Shown: one piece after another, positions 1 to 7,851 of the stretch | Layout: the number at the start of each line of letters is the position of its first letter | Position numbering within the stretch: position 1 is the first letter of the stretch | Notes under the pieces: generated by a model | Told to the model about the DNA's origin: nothing | The model's input: the letters and a program-made list of their open reading frames with translations, nothing else | Databases searched by the model: none | Made by a program: the position numbers and the translations under genes | Assembly (NCBI RefSeq): GCF_004114935.1 | Contig: NZ_CP022221.1 | Coordinates: 4,981,001-5,045,000, forward strand | Direction of reading: 5' to 3' | Source: Bradyrhizobium zhanjiangense | GTDB lineage: Bacteria > Pseudomonadota > Alphaproteobacteria > Rhizobiales > Xanthobacteraceae | DNA length: 64,000 nucleotides

Positions 1-2
1 GC

Positions 3-167
3 GTATTCGAGGCAGGCGATGGGATTCTCAAGGTCGCAGAGGGCTGGCACGCGGGCCCGGGTATTGACCCGGTCGAGGATCCCAACGAACTCGGCCCTCA
101 GGTGGCGAAACTGATGCAGGAAGCGCGGCCCAACGCCGATATCTGGGGGCGAGACATCGTCTCGTGA
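3..167 (+). CDS. C-terminal fragment of an unidentified protein
   Basis: An open frame enters from the left edge and ends at TGA 165-167, giving the last 54 residues of a protein whose start is outside the window. The fragment is soluble-looking, with an acidic stretch followed by a short Gln/Met/Ala-rich helix, and ends in GRDIVS. I do not recognise the family from so little sequence. It converges on the minus-strand MarR gene with a gap of about 46 bases. The frame choice rests on one frame being open over the whole stretch while another closes early, so it is reasonable but not certain. Confidence 0.5.
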   Translation, partial: VFEAGDGILKVAEGWHAGPGIDPVEDPNELGPQVAKLMQEARPNADIWGRDIVS

Positions 168-213
168 GCTTCCCAAGAACTCCTCCCGGAGCACCTCGGG
201 CGGGTGGCTGGCC

Positions 214-738
214 TCAGGCCGCCGCCCGCCGTTTTTTCCGGGTTTTGGACCGCGGCGCGTCTTCCTCCTCGTCCTCTCCGCTCTGGGTCTCCGTGCCATC
301 AGACATGGCCAGAAGGTTGTGCTTCATCGCAAGGAGGGCTTCCGAAGCGGCTTCCAGTTGCTTGCGGTCGATGCCGTTGACGATTCTTGCATTGAACTTG
401 TCGGTTTCCTTCCGGAGCTTTTCGAGGAATCCGCGGGCCTGCTTGGTGACATAGACGCGCTTGATCCGCCGGTCGACCGGATCGGCCTGCCGTATCACGA
501 ACCCCGATGTCTCCAGCCGATCGATCAGGGCCCCGACGGCGACCTTGCCGACGTCGAGCTCGTTGGCGAGTTGCACCTGGGGAAGGCCATCCTTGCGCGA
601 AATGAACGCCAGGACCCACCATTGCGAGCGGGTGATCCCGAGCGGCGCAAGCGCCCGATCGAACATCATCCTCCTGAGCCGAGACACGTCATGGATGAGA
701 TATCCAAGCCGAAGATCCCAATCGGGTTGATCAACCAT
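214..738 (-). CDS. MarR-family transcriptional regulator, candidate master regulator of the 0.8-29 kb block
   Basis: The 174-residue protein has the MarR winged-helix plan: an N-terminal dimerisation helix, a recognition-helix region around residues 45-75 and a wing at about 85-97 containing DPVDRR, typical of the family. The last 30 residues are unusual, acidic and then Lys/Arg-rich. I chose the ATG at 738 because AAGGGAA lies just upstream; an in-frame start at 777 would add 13 residues. An imperfect operator palindrome (787-798) lies 49 bases upstream, suggesting autoregulation, and similar palindromes recur before the catabolic genes. In Rhodopseudomonas palustris the MarR protein BadR represses the cyclohexanecarboxylate operon and responds to a ring CoA thioester. 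A similar role here is inference. Confidence 0.85.
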   Translation of the reverse strand: MVDQPDWDLRLGYLIHDVSRLRRMMFDRALAPLGITRSQWWVLAFISRKDGLPQVQLANELDVGKVAVGALIDRLETSGFVIRQADPVDRRIKRVYVTKQARGFLEKLRKETDKFNARIVNGIDRKQLEAASEALLAMKHNLLAMSDGTETQSGEDEEEDAPRSKTRKKRRAAA

Positions 739-786
739 CGATGTTTCCCTTGAGGCGAGTCGGAGGTAGAGGTTCAACTAATACCA

Positions 787-798
787 TACACCAGCGTA
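787..798. promoter_or_regulatory. Candidate MarR operator upstream of the regulator
   Basis: TACACCAGCGTA, one base from the inferred consensus TACRCTAGYGTA. It lies in the divergent gap between the MarR gene and the SDR gene at 966, nearer the MarR start. Confidence 0.6.
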
Positions 799-871
799 TT
801 TTAAAGGAAAGGTCGTGGGATCGGCTGAAAATTCCCCAATTAACTGCCGAGCCGCGGATTTACAAAAGAAG

Positions 872-883
872 TACGCTAGTGTA
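872..883. promoter_or_regulatory. Candidate MarR operator before the SDR/enoyl-CoA isomerase unit
   Basis: TACGCTAGTGTA, an essentially perfect copy of the palindrome inside a longer AGTAC...GTATTAG context. It lies 83 bases before the start at 966 and may overlap that promoter. Confidence 0.7.
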
Positions 884-965
884 TTAGTTCATAAAGAGGC
901 GCCCACTCGTTGGATCGCGAAAGCGCCCGCTTCATAGGAATTCAATCGCAGGAAGGAAGTCGCCC

Positions 966-1847
966 ATGTTCGACGCCGCCGTGCTCAAGGGAAAGCGCAT
1001 CTTGGTCACGGGCGGAGGGACGGGACTCGGCAAGGAGATGTCAGTCGGTTTCGCCGCCCACGGCGCTCACGTCTACATCTGCGGGCGGAGGAAAGAGGTC
1101 CTCGATCAGGCCGTGCGCGACATCGCCGAGCGGTCCGGGGGAACGGTTTCCGCGCTGCTTGCCAACGTACGCGATCCCGACAGCATCGAGGCTATGATGA
1201 CGGGCATCTGGGCCGAGGGTCCCCTTACGGGGCTCGTCAACAATGCCGCGGCCAACTTCCTTGCGCCTACCGAAAGCCTCTCGCCGCGGGGCTACGAGGC
1301 GGTTCGGTCGACGGTGATGGACGGCTCGTTCTATGCCTCGCTTGCCTGCGGCAAGCGTTGGATTGCCGCGGGCCTGCCAGGCAGCATCATCAGCAACCTC
1401 GTGACCTGGGTGTGGACCGGGTCCGCCTATGTGGTGCCGTCGGCGATGGCAAAGGCCGCCGTACACGCCATGACCATGTCGCTCGCGGTCGAGTGGGGAC
1501 CCAAGGGTATCCGCGTCAATGCCATCGCGCCTGGCCCATTTCCGACGGAGGGAGCGTGGGACAAGCTCAATCCGCTTGCCGAGACAGGTGTCGGTGCGAC
1601 CCAAGCGGAGGAGGTGCCGCTGCGCCGTTTCGGCAAGATGGACGAGCTGCGCAATCTCCTGATCTTCCTGATGTCGGATGGCTCGAGCTACATCACCGGT
1701 GACACGATCAGTATCGATGGCGGGCATCATCTGGCTGCGCCGAGCACTTTCGCCGGGCTTTCCAAGCTATCGCCTGCCGACTGGCAGCGTGCGCGCGAAG
1801 CCATTCAGGCCTCGGTCCAAAAAGAGAAGCAAGCGCGCTCAATCTGA
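966..1847 (+). CDS. SDR related to 2,4-dienoyl-CoA reductase
   Basis: The 293-residue SDR has the NADP(H)-type glycine motif TGGGTGLG at 15-22 and NNAAANF in place of the NNAG motif near 92-98. The usual YxxxK is altered: Lys163 is present but the Tyr position is Ser159. This, together with the LAVEWGPKGIRVN and PTEGAW segments, matches the peroxisomal 2,4-dienoyl-CoA reductase branch of the family, which also lacks the classical Tyr. It probably reduces a dienoyl-CoA during beta-oxidation of an unsaturated or ring substrate. GGAAGGAAG supports the ATG at 966. It begins a two-gene unit with the isomerase/hydratase at 1893, 45 bases downstream, and is preceded by MarR-type operators. Confidence 0.75.
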   Translation: MFDAAVLKGKRILVTGGGTGLGKEMSVGFAAHGAHVYICGRRKEVLDQAVRDIAERSGGTVSALLANVRDPDSIEAMMTGIWAEGPLTGLVNNAAANFLAPTESLSPRGYEAVRSTVMDGSFYASLACGKRWIAAGLPGSIISNLVTWVWTGSAYVVPSAMAKAAVHAMTMSLAVEWGPKGIRVNAIAPGPFPTEGAWDKLNPLAETGVGATQAEEVPLRRFGKMDELRNLLIFLMSDGSSYITGDTISIDGGHHLAAPSTFAGLSKLSPADWQRAREAIQASVQKEKQARSI

Positions 1848-1892
1848 ACTTCTGACGCGCGGGCCGCGAAGAAGCATCGAAGGGAAGAGCCG

Positions 1893-2693
1893 ATGGGACT
1901 GGCCATATCGACCAAGAGCTTTGAATGCACCATCGACGATGGTCTTGCTCATATCGTTCTGGATCAGTCCGCCCGCGGCAACCCGATTGACGGAGATTTT
2001 TGCCGTGAATTCGGACTGGCGATCGCCGAGCTGAGCGAGCGCGCCGACGTACGGGCCGTGCTTCTGTCCGCACGGGGGCGGCTGTTCAGCGTGGGCGGCG
2101 ACCTCATGGCGCTGGTGAAGCAGGGCGAAGCGCTGCCCGGAACGATAAAGGCCTGGACCGCCGATCTTCACGTCGCGCTCGCTAGGATGGTGCGCATGCG
2201 GGCGCCCGTCGTCGCCGCCGTCCATGGCAACGTCGCCGGCGGCAGCGTGTCGCTGATGGCGGCGGCAGACCTCGTCGTGATGGCGGAATCGGCGAAGATC
2301 TCGGCCGCATTCTCCAGAATCGGCTTCAGCCCGGACAGTGGGTCGACGACGACCGTCACGCGGCGTATCGGCATCGCGCGGGCAAAGCGCTTTTTCCTGC
2401 TCGGCGAGACGCTCGATGCGGCGACGGCACTGTCGCTCGGATTGGTTGATTTTGTCGTTCCGGCGGATGCCGTGCAGTCCGAGGCTACACGGCTTGCGAA
2501 GGAGTTCGCCGCCGGCCCGACCGAGGCATTTGGCGCAATCAAGCGTCTGTTTTCGCAAACGGCTGATCGATCGTTCGAGAGCCAGCTCGAGGAGGAGGCG
2601 CAGACGCTCGCCGCGATGTCGCGAACGGCCGACGCGCAGGAGGGCGTCAGGGCATTCGTCGAGAAGCGAAAGCCGGTGTTTGCTGGAAAATGA
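1893..2693 (+). CDS. Enoyl-CoA hydratase/isomerase, PaaG-like
   Basis: A 266-residue crotonase-fold protein. The oxyanion-hole elements are FSVGGD (65-70) and HGNVAGG (111-117). The active-site loop reads PDSG with Asp148, as in PaaG-type enoyl-CoA isomerases, instead of the paired glutamates of classical hydratases. Double-bond isomerisation is therefore more likely than hydration. It follows the dienoyl-CoA reductase-like SDR and precedes a CoA ligase, which suits processing of unsaturated acyl-CoA intermediates. The ATG at 1893 has a GAAGGGAAG ribosome site upstream. The exact substrate is unknown. Confidence 0.8.
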   Translation: MGLAISTKSFECTIDDGLAHIVLDQSARGNPIDGDFCREFGLAIAELSERADVRAVLLSARGRLFSVGGDLMALVKQGEALPGTIKAWTADLHVALARMVRMRAPVVAAVHGNVAGGSVSLMAAADLVVMAESAKISAAFSRIGFSPDSGSTTTVTRRIGIARAKRFFLLGETLDAATALSLGLVDFVVPADAVQSEATRLAKEFAAGPTEAFGAIKRLFSQTADRSFESQLEEEAQTLAAMSRTADAQEGVRAFVEKRKPVFAGK

Positions 2694-2735
2694 TCTACCG
2701 CCGGAAGCGACAAATTGGACCTTTGGTAGCAAATC

Positions 2736-2753
2736 GTACGCTGCCGCAACGTA
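2736..2753. promoter_or_regulatory. Degenerate operator-like half-sites before the CoA ligase
   Basis: GTACGCT at 2736-2742 matches one arm of the MarR palindrome, and CGTA at 2750-2753 could be a poorly spaced second arm. This is the weakest member of the set and lies about 60-77 bases before the ligase start. Confidence 0.3.
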
Positions 2754-2812
2754 TATCAATAAACGAAATAATCCGACCGCCGAAGCCGGAATAGGACACG
2801 ACAGAGGGAGAA

Positions 2813-4438
2813 ATGACCGTGGCCGCCGTCATACGAGACACGTCTCATGCGAACTTTCGGCAAGCCGGCTATTGGCTGGACAAGACCGTCGACCAGCTTC
2901 TGACCGAAGCCGTCGCAAAAACACCCGACAAGATCGCAATCGTCGCCGACCGCGCGGATCGCGAACACGCGCCGCGCTTGACCTACCGGGAGCTGAACGA
3001 TCTCGCCGATCGGGCCGCGAGCTCGCTGCTGCGGCTCGGTGTGGGGCGCGGCGACGTCGTCACCGTGCAACTGCCCAACTGGTGGGAGTTTGTCGTCACG
3101 GCGTTCGCCTGCAGCAGGATCGGCGCGGTCATGAATCCGGTGATGCCGATCCTGCGGGAGCGCGAGCTGGTCTACATCCTGAATTTCTGCCAGGCCAAGG
3201 TCTTCATCGTGCCGAAGACATATCGTGGCCTTGACTACGCCGCGATGGCGCAGGGCATGCGCGCCGAGCTGCCGCACCTGAAGCACGTGATCGTTGCCGA
3301 CGGCGAGGGCGACACGGGTTTTGAGAGGATGCTGCTATCGTCCGAGGCGGACGAGCTCCAGCCCGGCTTGCGTCCGGATGACATGGCTGTGCTGATGTTC
3401 ACGTCAGGCACGACCGGCGAGCCAAAAGGCGTCATGCACACGTCGAATTCGCTGATTGCATGCTGCAAGGCGTTGTCAGGTCGGTTCGGGCTCGATTCAA
3501 GCGACGTGCTGCTGGTGGCCTCTCCGGTGGGCCACATGACCGGCTATGCCGCGATCGTCCTGCTGTCCGTCTATCTCGGCGGCACGATGATCCTTCAGGA
3601 CATCTGGGAAGCCAAACGTGGTGTCAGCCTGATGGCTCATGAAGGTGTCACCTATACCGCGGCCTCGACGCCGTTCCTGAGCGACATCTGCGATGCCGTG
3701 AAGGGTGGCTCGCCGCAGCCGAAGTGTCTGCGGTCCTTCCTGTGTGGCGGGGCGCCGATTCCGTCGGTTCTCATCGAGCGTGCGGCCGGTGAGCTCGGTC
3801 TCAAGGTCTGCTCGCTTTGGGGCATGACCGAAGTCCTGTCGGGTACGTTGACGGAGCCGTCGCGCGCCGCCGAGAAGTCGGCGAGCACGGACGGCCGATC
3901 GCTGGAGGGGATGGAAGTCAGGATCGTCGACACCGAGGGCAATCCGGTGCCGGCGGGCGAGCCGGGCCGATTGTTGGTCCGAGGCGCCCAGATGTTCAAG
4001 GGTTACTACAAGCGGCCGGAGCTGCCGACCTTCGACAGCGATGGCTGGTTCGACTCCGGCGATCTCGCTTACATGGACGAGGATGGGTACATCCGGATTT
4101 CCGGCCGAGTGAAGGACATCCTGATCCGCGGCGGCGAGAATGTCCCCGTCGTCGAGATCGAGAACCTGCTCTACAAGCATCCCGCAGTGTCCGCAGTCGC
4201 GGTCGTTGGATTTCCGGATGCCCGACTGGGCGAGCGCGGCTGCGCTTTCATCGTTCCTCGCAGCGGCTGCACGATCGACCTGACGGCGGTGCAGGCCTAT
4301 CTGGGCGAGGCGAGGATGGCGAAGCAGTTCTGGCCGGAACGTATTGAACTTGTGGCCGAGCTTCCGCGCACAGCCAGCGGCAAGATCCAGAAATTCAAGC
4401 TGCGCGAGCTTGCCGCGGCAATTGCCGAAGCAAAGTAG
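2813..4438 (+). CDS. AMP-forming acyl-CoA synthetase, cyclohexanecarboxylate/fatty-acid ligase type
   Basis: The 541-residue ANL-superfamily ligase has the phosphate-binding loop TSGTTGEPKGV at about 197-207, the GWFDSGD and GRVKDILIRGGENV hinge motifs, and a C-terminal ASGKIQK with the catalytic Lys. It forms an acyl-adenylate and then the acyl-CoA in the cytoplasm. It is closely similar along its length to the second ligase at 28926; both share LPNWWEF and the NPVMPI/NPLMPI segments, so they are paralogs. The set of neighbours, including BadH and BadI, makes an alicyclic or branched carboxylic acid a plausible substrate, as for AliA of R. palustris, but specificity cannot be read directly. 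The gene converges on the enoyl-CoA hydratase at 4440 with a one-base gap. Confidence 0.85.
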   Translation: MTVAAVIRDTSHANFRQAGYWLDKTVDQLLTEAVAKTPDKIAIVADRADREHAPRLTYRELNDLADRAASSLLRLGVGRGDVVTVQLPNWWEFVVTAFACSRIGAVMNPVMPILRERELVYILNFCQAKVFIVPKTYRGLDYAAMAQGMRAELPHLKHVIVADGEGDTGFERMLLSSEADELQPGLRPDDMAVLMFTSGTTGEPKGVMHTSNSLIACCKALSGRFGLDSSDVLLVASPVGHMTGYAAIVLLSVYLGGTMILQDIWEAKRGVSLMAHEGVTYTAASTPFLSDICDAVKGGSPQPKCLRSFLCGGAPIPSVLIERAAGELGLKVCSLWGMTEVLSGTLTEPSRAAEKSASTDGRSLEGMEVRIVDTEGNPVPAGEPGRLLVRGAQMFKGYYKRPELPTFDSDGWFDSGDLAYMDEDGYIRISGRVKDILIRGGENVPVVEIENLLYKHPAVSAVAVVGFPDARLGERGCAFIVPRSGCTIDLTAVQAYLGEARMAKQFWPERIELVAELPRTASGKIQKFKLRELAAAIAEAK

Positions 4439-4439
4439 A

Positions 4440-5243
4440 TCATTGATCGGAGTAGGTCGGACTTCGTCGCTCGCGAAACGCGGCGACGGCTTCCGCGTGA
4501 TCATTAGTTTCCAGGAGGATGACCTGTTGCCGGTCTTCCATCATCAGCGCCGCGTCGAGGCTCGGCGCGTCGATTAGTGTGTTGAGCGCCTGCTTCGTCA
4601 TGCGCAGACCCATCGGAGACACGCGCAACATGTCTTCGGCGAGTTCGATGCCCTTTGTGAGAAGATCTTCAGCAGGCACGATGTCGCTGACCAGTCCAAT
4701 TGCCTTCGCCCGTTCAGCCTTGAGGAAGTGACCCGTGAGGAGAAACTCGGAGGCCACGGAGAGGCCGACGAGACGTGGCAGCAGATAGCCCGAGCCCATA
4801 TCACAGCCGCCGACACCGATGCGGATATAAGCCGCGTTCATACGAGCATCAGGCGCCGCGAAGCGAACGTCGCAGGCGAGCAGAAAGGAGAACCCGGCTC
4901 CACATGCCGCGCCATGAACGAGGCCGATGATCGGCTGCGGACATGACCGCATCAGGCGGATCACGCCGGAGTAGTTCTGCTGCATCTTGAGCTGGCGTTG
5001 AGGGCGACCCTTGCCGGGCGCGGCAAACGCATCCGATCCGAGTTCGGCGCCGGCGGAGAATTGAGGCCCGTTGCCGCGCAACAGCACGACGCGTGTCGTC
5101 GGCCGGTCGTGCAGGCCGGAAAAATAGGCGGTCAGTTCCACGATCATGTCGGGGGAGACCGAGTTGAGCTGTGCCGGACGGTTCAACGTCAGGATATCGA
5201 TCGCGCCGCGGCTCTCGACGGTGATGGTGCTCAGCTGCGCCAT
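4440..5243 (-). CDS. Enoyl-CoA hydratase/isomerase family protein
   Basis: A 267-residue crotonase-fold enzyme with oxyanion-hole segments SAGAEL (63-68) and HGAACGAGFSF (110-120). At the second acid/base position it has Asp148 in GGCDMGSG, the arrangement seen in dienoyl-CoA isomerase-like crotonases, so either hydration or isomerisation is possible. It could be the counterpart of BadK, which hydrates cyclohexene-carboxyl-CoA, but nothing proves that. It is transcribed divergently from the SDR at 5372, and the shared gap holds a degenerate copy of the operator palindrome. Confidence 0.75.
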   Translation of the reverse strand: MAQLSTITVESRGAIDILTLNRPAQLNSVSPDMIVELTAYFSGLHDRPTTRVVLLRGNGPQFSAGAELGSDAFAAPGKGRPQRQLKMQQNYSGVIRLMRSCPQPIIGLVHGAACGAGFSFLLACDVRFAAPDARMNAAYIRIGVGGCDMGSGYLLPRLVGLSVASEFLLTGHFLKAERAKAIGLVSDIVPAEDLLTKGIELAEDMLRVSPMGLRMTKQALNTLIDAPSLDAALMMEDRQQVILLETNDHAEAVAAFRERRSPTYSDQ

Positions 5244-5282
5244 GCTCGCTCTCCATCGTTCATTGTCTTTGATGTCATATAG

Positions 5283-5294
5283 TAATAAAGTGTA
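5283..5294. promoter_or_regulatory. Degenerate MarR operator between divergent ECH and SDR genes
   Basis: TAATAAAGTGTA has one good half (AGTGTA). The flanks TAGTA and GTGTACGAT also match the site at 7292-7303, which supports it as a real but weak site. Confidence 0.4.
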
Positions 5295-5371
5295 CGATCA
5301 TGGAGCGCAATGCCGTCGTTGCTTGCCGAAGAGAGAACGGCCGACGATACGACCTTCAAGGGAGACAGGAG

Positions 5372-6247
5372 ATGCCATACCAGTCCGTGTTCAGGCCGGA
5401 CCTGTTCAAGGGGCAGACCATCATCGTGACTGGTGGCGGGAGCGGGATTGGGCGCTGCACCGCTCACGAGCTCGCGGCCCTTGGTGCGAACGTCGCAATT
5501 CTCGGCCGGACGATGGAAAAGCTCGTCGAGGTACAGCGTGAGATCGAGGAAGATGGCGGAAGGGTGATGAGCCATGCCTGCGACATCCGCGATGAGGCCA
5601 TGGTGGTTGGCGCGATTGATGCCGTGCTCGCGCGTTATGGCCGTATCGACGGCCTGGTCAACAATGCCGGGGGGCAATTTCGAGCGCCGTTGAAGACGAT
5701 CTCGACCAAGGGCTTTGAAGCTGTCGTGCGCAACAATCTGACCGGCGGCTTCATTTTCATGCGTGAGGTCTATAATCGCTGGATGGAGGCCAATGGCGGT
5801 TCCATCGTGAACATCATCGCCGACATCTGGCATGGCTGGCCGGAGTTCGGCCACTCGGCGGCGGCTCGCGGCGGCATGCTCACCTTGACCGAGACGGCTG
5901 CATGCGAATGGTCGTCCTCAGGCGTCCGCGTCAATGCGGTCGCCCCCGGCGGCATCGTCTCCAGCGGCTTTGACACCTACACGCCGGAGATGCAGAAGAA
6001 GCTCCATGACTTCACCGCAGGCGTGCCGCTTCAGCGCTTCGGCACGGAAGCCGAGATATCGGCTGCAATCACCTACCTGCTGTCGCCGGCGGCCGCCTAT
6101 ATCACCGGATCCTGCGTCCGCGTCGATGGCGGGACGCCGAACGCCCGCACGACGTGGAAGCTCGAGCCGCACAACCGCAGTCTGCCATTCGAGGGCTTCC
6201 ATCGGGCGAAATTGCCCGAGGTGATGAAGCGGAAGGCCAGCGCCTAG
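5372..6247 (+). CDS. SDR related to trans-2-enoyl-CoA reductase
   Basis: The 291-residue SDR has TGGGSGIG at 20-27 and NNAG at 97-100. The catalytic region reads GHSAAARGG: Ser162 and Arg166 occupy the YxxxK positions. Loss of Tyr and Lys here matches the peroxisomal trans-2-enoyl-CoA reductase branch, whose equivalent segment also ends in an Ala-Ala-Arg-Ala type sequence. It probably acts on an enoyl-CoA or dienoyl-CoA. GGGAGACAGGAG precedes the ATG at 5372; a longer frame from 5300 lacks such a site. The C-terminal extension after the GG-T segment is longer than in typical SDRs. Confidence 0.7.
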   Translation: MPYQSVFRPDLFKGQTIIVTGGGSGIGRCTAHELAALGANVAILGRTMEKLVEVQREIEEDGGRVMSHACDIRDEAMVVGAIDAVLARYGRIDGLVNNAGGQFRAPLKTISTKGFEAVVRNNLTGGFIFMREVYNRWMEANGGSIVNIIADIWHGWPEFGHSAAARGGMLTLTETAACEWSSSGVRVNAVAPGGIVSSGFDTYTPEMQKKLHDFTAGVPLQRFGTEAEISAAITYLLSPAAAYITGSCVRVDGGTPNARTTWKLEPHNRSLPFEGFHRAKLPEVMKRKASA

Positions 6248-6258
6248 GGAAGGACAGC

Positions 6259-7272
6259 CTAGTCAACGGCGATGATCAGCTTGCCGTGGTTTTCACCGCG
6301 GTAAAGTCGTGCGATTGCGCCGGGGGCATGCTCCAGCCCCGGGAGGACCTCCTCGTCGTGGACGATCTGGCCGGCAAGCGCGAGGTCGGCGAGGCGCTTG
6401 GCGGCCGCGTCGAATTCGGCGAGATGATCGAAGATGATGAAGCCCGACCATCGCAGGCGGCGCGTGAGAACCTCGCGCTCGGGGCGCGGGCCGCTCGGTA
6501 CGGGGGTCCAGGACGCGTTCGCGGCCGTGCCGCACTGGATGATGCGTCCGCGTAACCGCATGGTCCGGATGGCGGCATCGGCGATCGCGCCACCGGTGTT
6601 GTCGAAGAAGATGTCATTTCCTTCCGGACACGCCGCGCGAAGGGCCGCGCCGAGGTCGGCGGCCTCGCGGTAGTTGATCATGTCCTGATAGCCATACCGG
6701 GCTTTGGCCTGCGTAATCTTGTCGGCGGAACTGGTGAGCCCAACGGCACGGCATCCCGCAATCCTCGCGAGCTGACCGACAAAGCTGCCGACGCTGCCGG
6801 CAGCCGTCGATACCAGGACATGCTCGCCTGGCTTGGGATCACCGAGGCCGTGAAAGGCAAGATAGGCGGTCAGGCCGTTCATGCCGAGCACGCTCAGGTT
6901 GGCGCTGAGCGGGAGGGCGGACGGAACAACGCGCCGCAGAACGGCGTCGGGTGCGGCGACGCAATAGCGCTGCCAGCCAAACCACCCGTAAACGAACTCG
7001 CCTGCTCGAAATGCCGGCACATTGCTTTCGACGATCTTGCCGACAGCAAGGGCGCGCATCGGCGTGTTCAGCGGCACCGTCGCGCTGTAGTTCCCCTCGT
7101 CATTGGCCCATCCGCGCTGCGCCGGATCGACCGAGAGATAGCGGTTTTCGATCAGGATCTCGCCGTTGCCGGGCCCGGCCACGGGCTCCGTCACGAGTGA
7201 AAAATGCTCGGCTTGCGGTATCCCACTGGGCCGGGCCGTCAGCCGAACCTGTCGATTTTCGCGCGGGGACAT
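6259..7272 (-). CDS. Zinc-free medium-chain NADP-dependent oxidoreductase (LTB4 dehydrogenase/CurA-like)
   Basis: The 337-residue protein has a GroES-like N-terminal half without zinc ligands and a nucleotide-binding AAGSVG motif at 157-162 inside VLVSTAAGSVGSFVGQLA. The N-terminal RQVRLTARPSG and the RGW segment are typical of the prostaglandin/leukotriene reductase branch, which reduces alpha,beta-unsaturated ketones or enoyl groups with NADPH. It may saturate a double bond of a ring or side-chain intermediate. It is divergent from the MaoC-CitE-dehydrogenase operon, and a clear operator palindrome lies just upstream of its start. Confidence 0.8.
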   Translation of the reverse strand: MSPRENRQVRLTARPSGIPQAEHFSLVTEPVAGPGNGEILIENRYLSVDPAQRGWANDEGNYSATVPLNTPMRALAVGKIVESNVPAFRAGEFVYGWFGWQRYCVAAPDAVLRRVVPSALPLSANLSVLGMNGLTAYLAFHGLGDPKPGEHVLVSTAAGSVGSFVGQLARIAGCRAVGLTSSADKITQAKARYGYQDMINYREAADLGAALRAACPEGNDIFFDNTGGAIADAAIRTMRLRGRIIQCGTAANASWTPVPSGPRPEREVLTRRLRWSGFIIFDHLAEFDAAAKRLADLALAGQIVHDEEVLPGLEHAPGAIARLYRGENHGKLIIAVD

Positions 7273-7291
7273 GAGCGATCCTCATAATTAG

Positions 7292-7303
7292 TACGCTTGT
7301 GTA
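7292..7303. promoter_or_regulatory. Candidate MarR operator in the divergent oxidoreductase/MaoC promoter
   Basis: TACGCTTGTGTA, one base off the consensus, flanked by TTAG and CGATATG. It lies 20 bases before the oxidoreductase start and 96 before the MaoC start. Confidence 0.65.
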
Positions 7304-7398
7304 CGATATGAGTATACGGTAGAAGTTGGTCGGGAGACAAGGACATCGCGGCGGCTGCGGCCGCCTCACCCTGCAAGATACAGTAAGAGGCAAGCAAC

Positions 7399-7851
7399 AT
7401 GGCGGGGCTCTATTTCGAGCAGTTCTCGGTCGGACAGACGTTCGTCCACGAGATCCGGCGCACAGTGACGGACATGGACAACATCCTGTTCTCGTCGCTG
7501 ACCTACAATCCGGCCGCGGTCCATATCGACCACGAATATGCCAAGGGCACCGAGTTCGGGAAGCCCCTGATGAATTCGATCTTCACGCTCGGTCTGATCA
7601 TCGGCTTGTCGGTTCAGGACACGACGCTGGGGACCACCGTCGGCAATCTCGGCATGGAGGACACAAAATTCCCGCGACCGGTATTTGCCGGTGACACGCT
7701 ACGGGCCGAGACCAAGGTGATTGCCGTCAGGGAAAGCAAGTCGCGTCCGACGCAGGGCATCGTGACGTTCGAGCATCGCGGCTTCAATCAACGCGACGAG
7801 GAAGTGGTCTATTGCCGCAGGAGCGGGTTGATGATGCGGAGGCCGACATGA
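7399..7851 (+). CDS. MaoC-family (R)-specific hydratase-like protein
   Basis: A 150-residue single hot-dog-domain protein of the MaoC group. The segment YNPAAVHIDHEYA near residues 36-48 is a variant of the hydratase-2 motif, followed by the substrate-loop FGKPLMNS. It resembles mesaconyl-CoA hydratase-like proteins found beside CitE-type lyases and probably hydrates an enoyl-CoA. Its stop overlaps the ATG of the lyase gene by four bases (ATGA at 7848-7851), so the two are translationally coupled. This supports a hydratase-then-lyase sequence. Confidence 0.8.
   Translation: MAGLYFEQFSVGQTFVHEIRRTVTDMDNILFSSLTYNPAAVHIDHEYAKGTEFGKPLMNSIFTLGLIIGLSVQDTTLGTTVGNLGMEDTKFPRPVFAGDTLRAETKVIAVRESKSRPTQGIVTFEHRGFNQRDEEVVYCRRSGLMMRRPT

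Noticed and set aside
1839..2759. Minus-strand open frame of 306 codons opposite the PaaG-like gene
   Set aside because: Low-complexity Arg/His-rich translation, no motif, antisense to a conserved crotonase.
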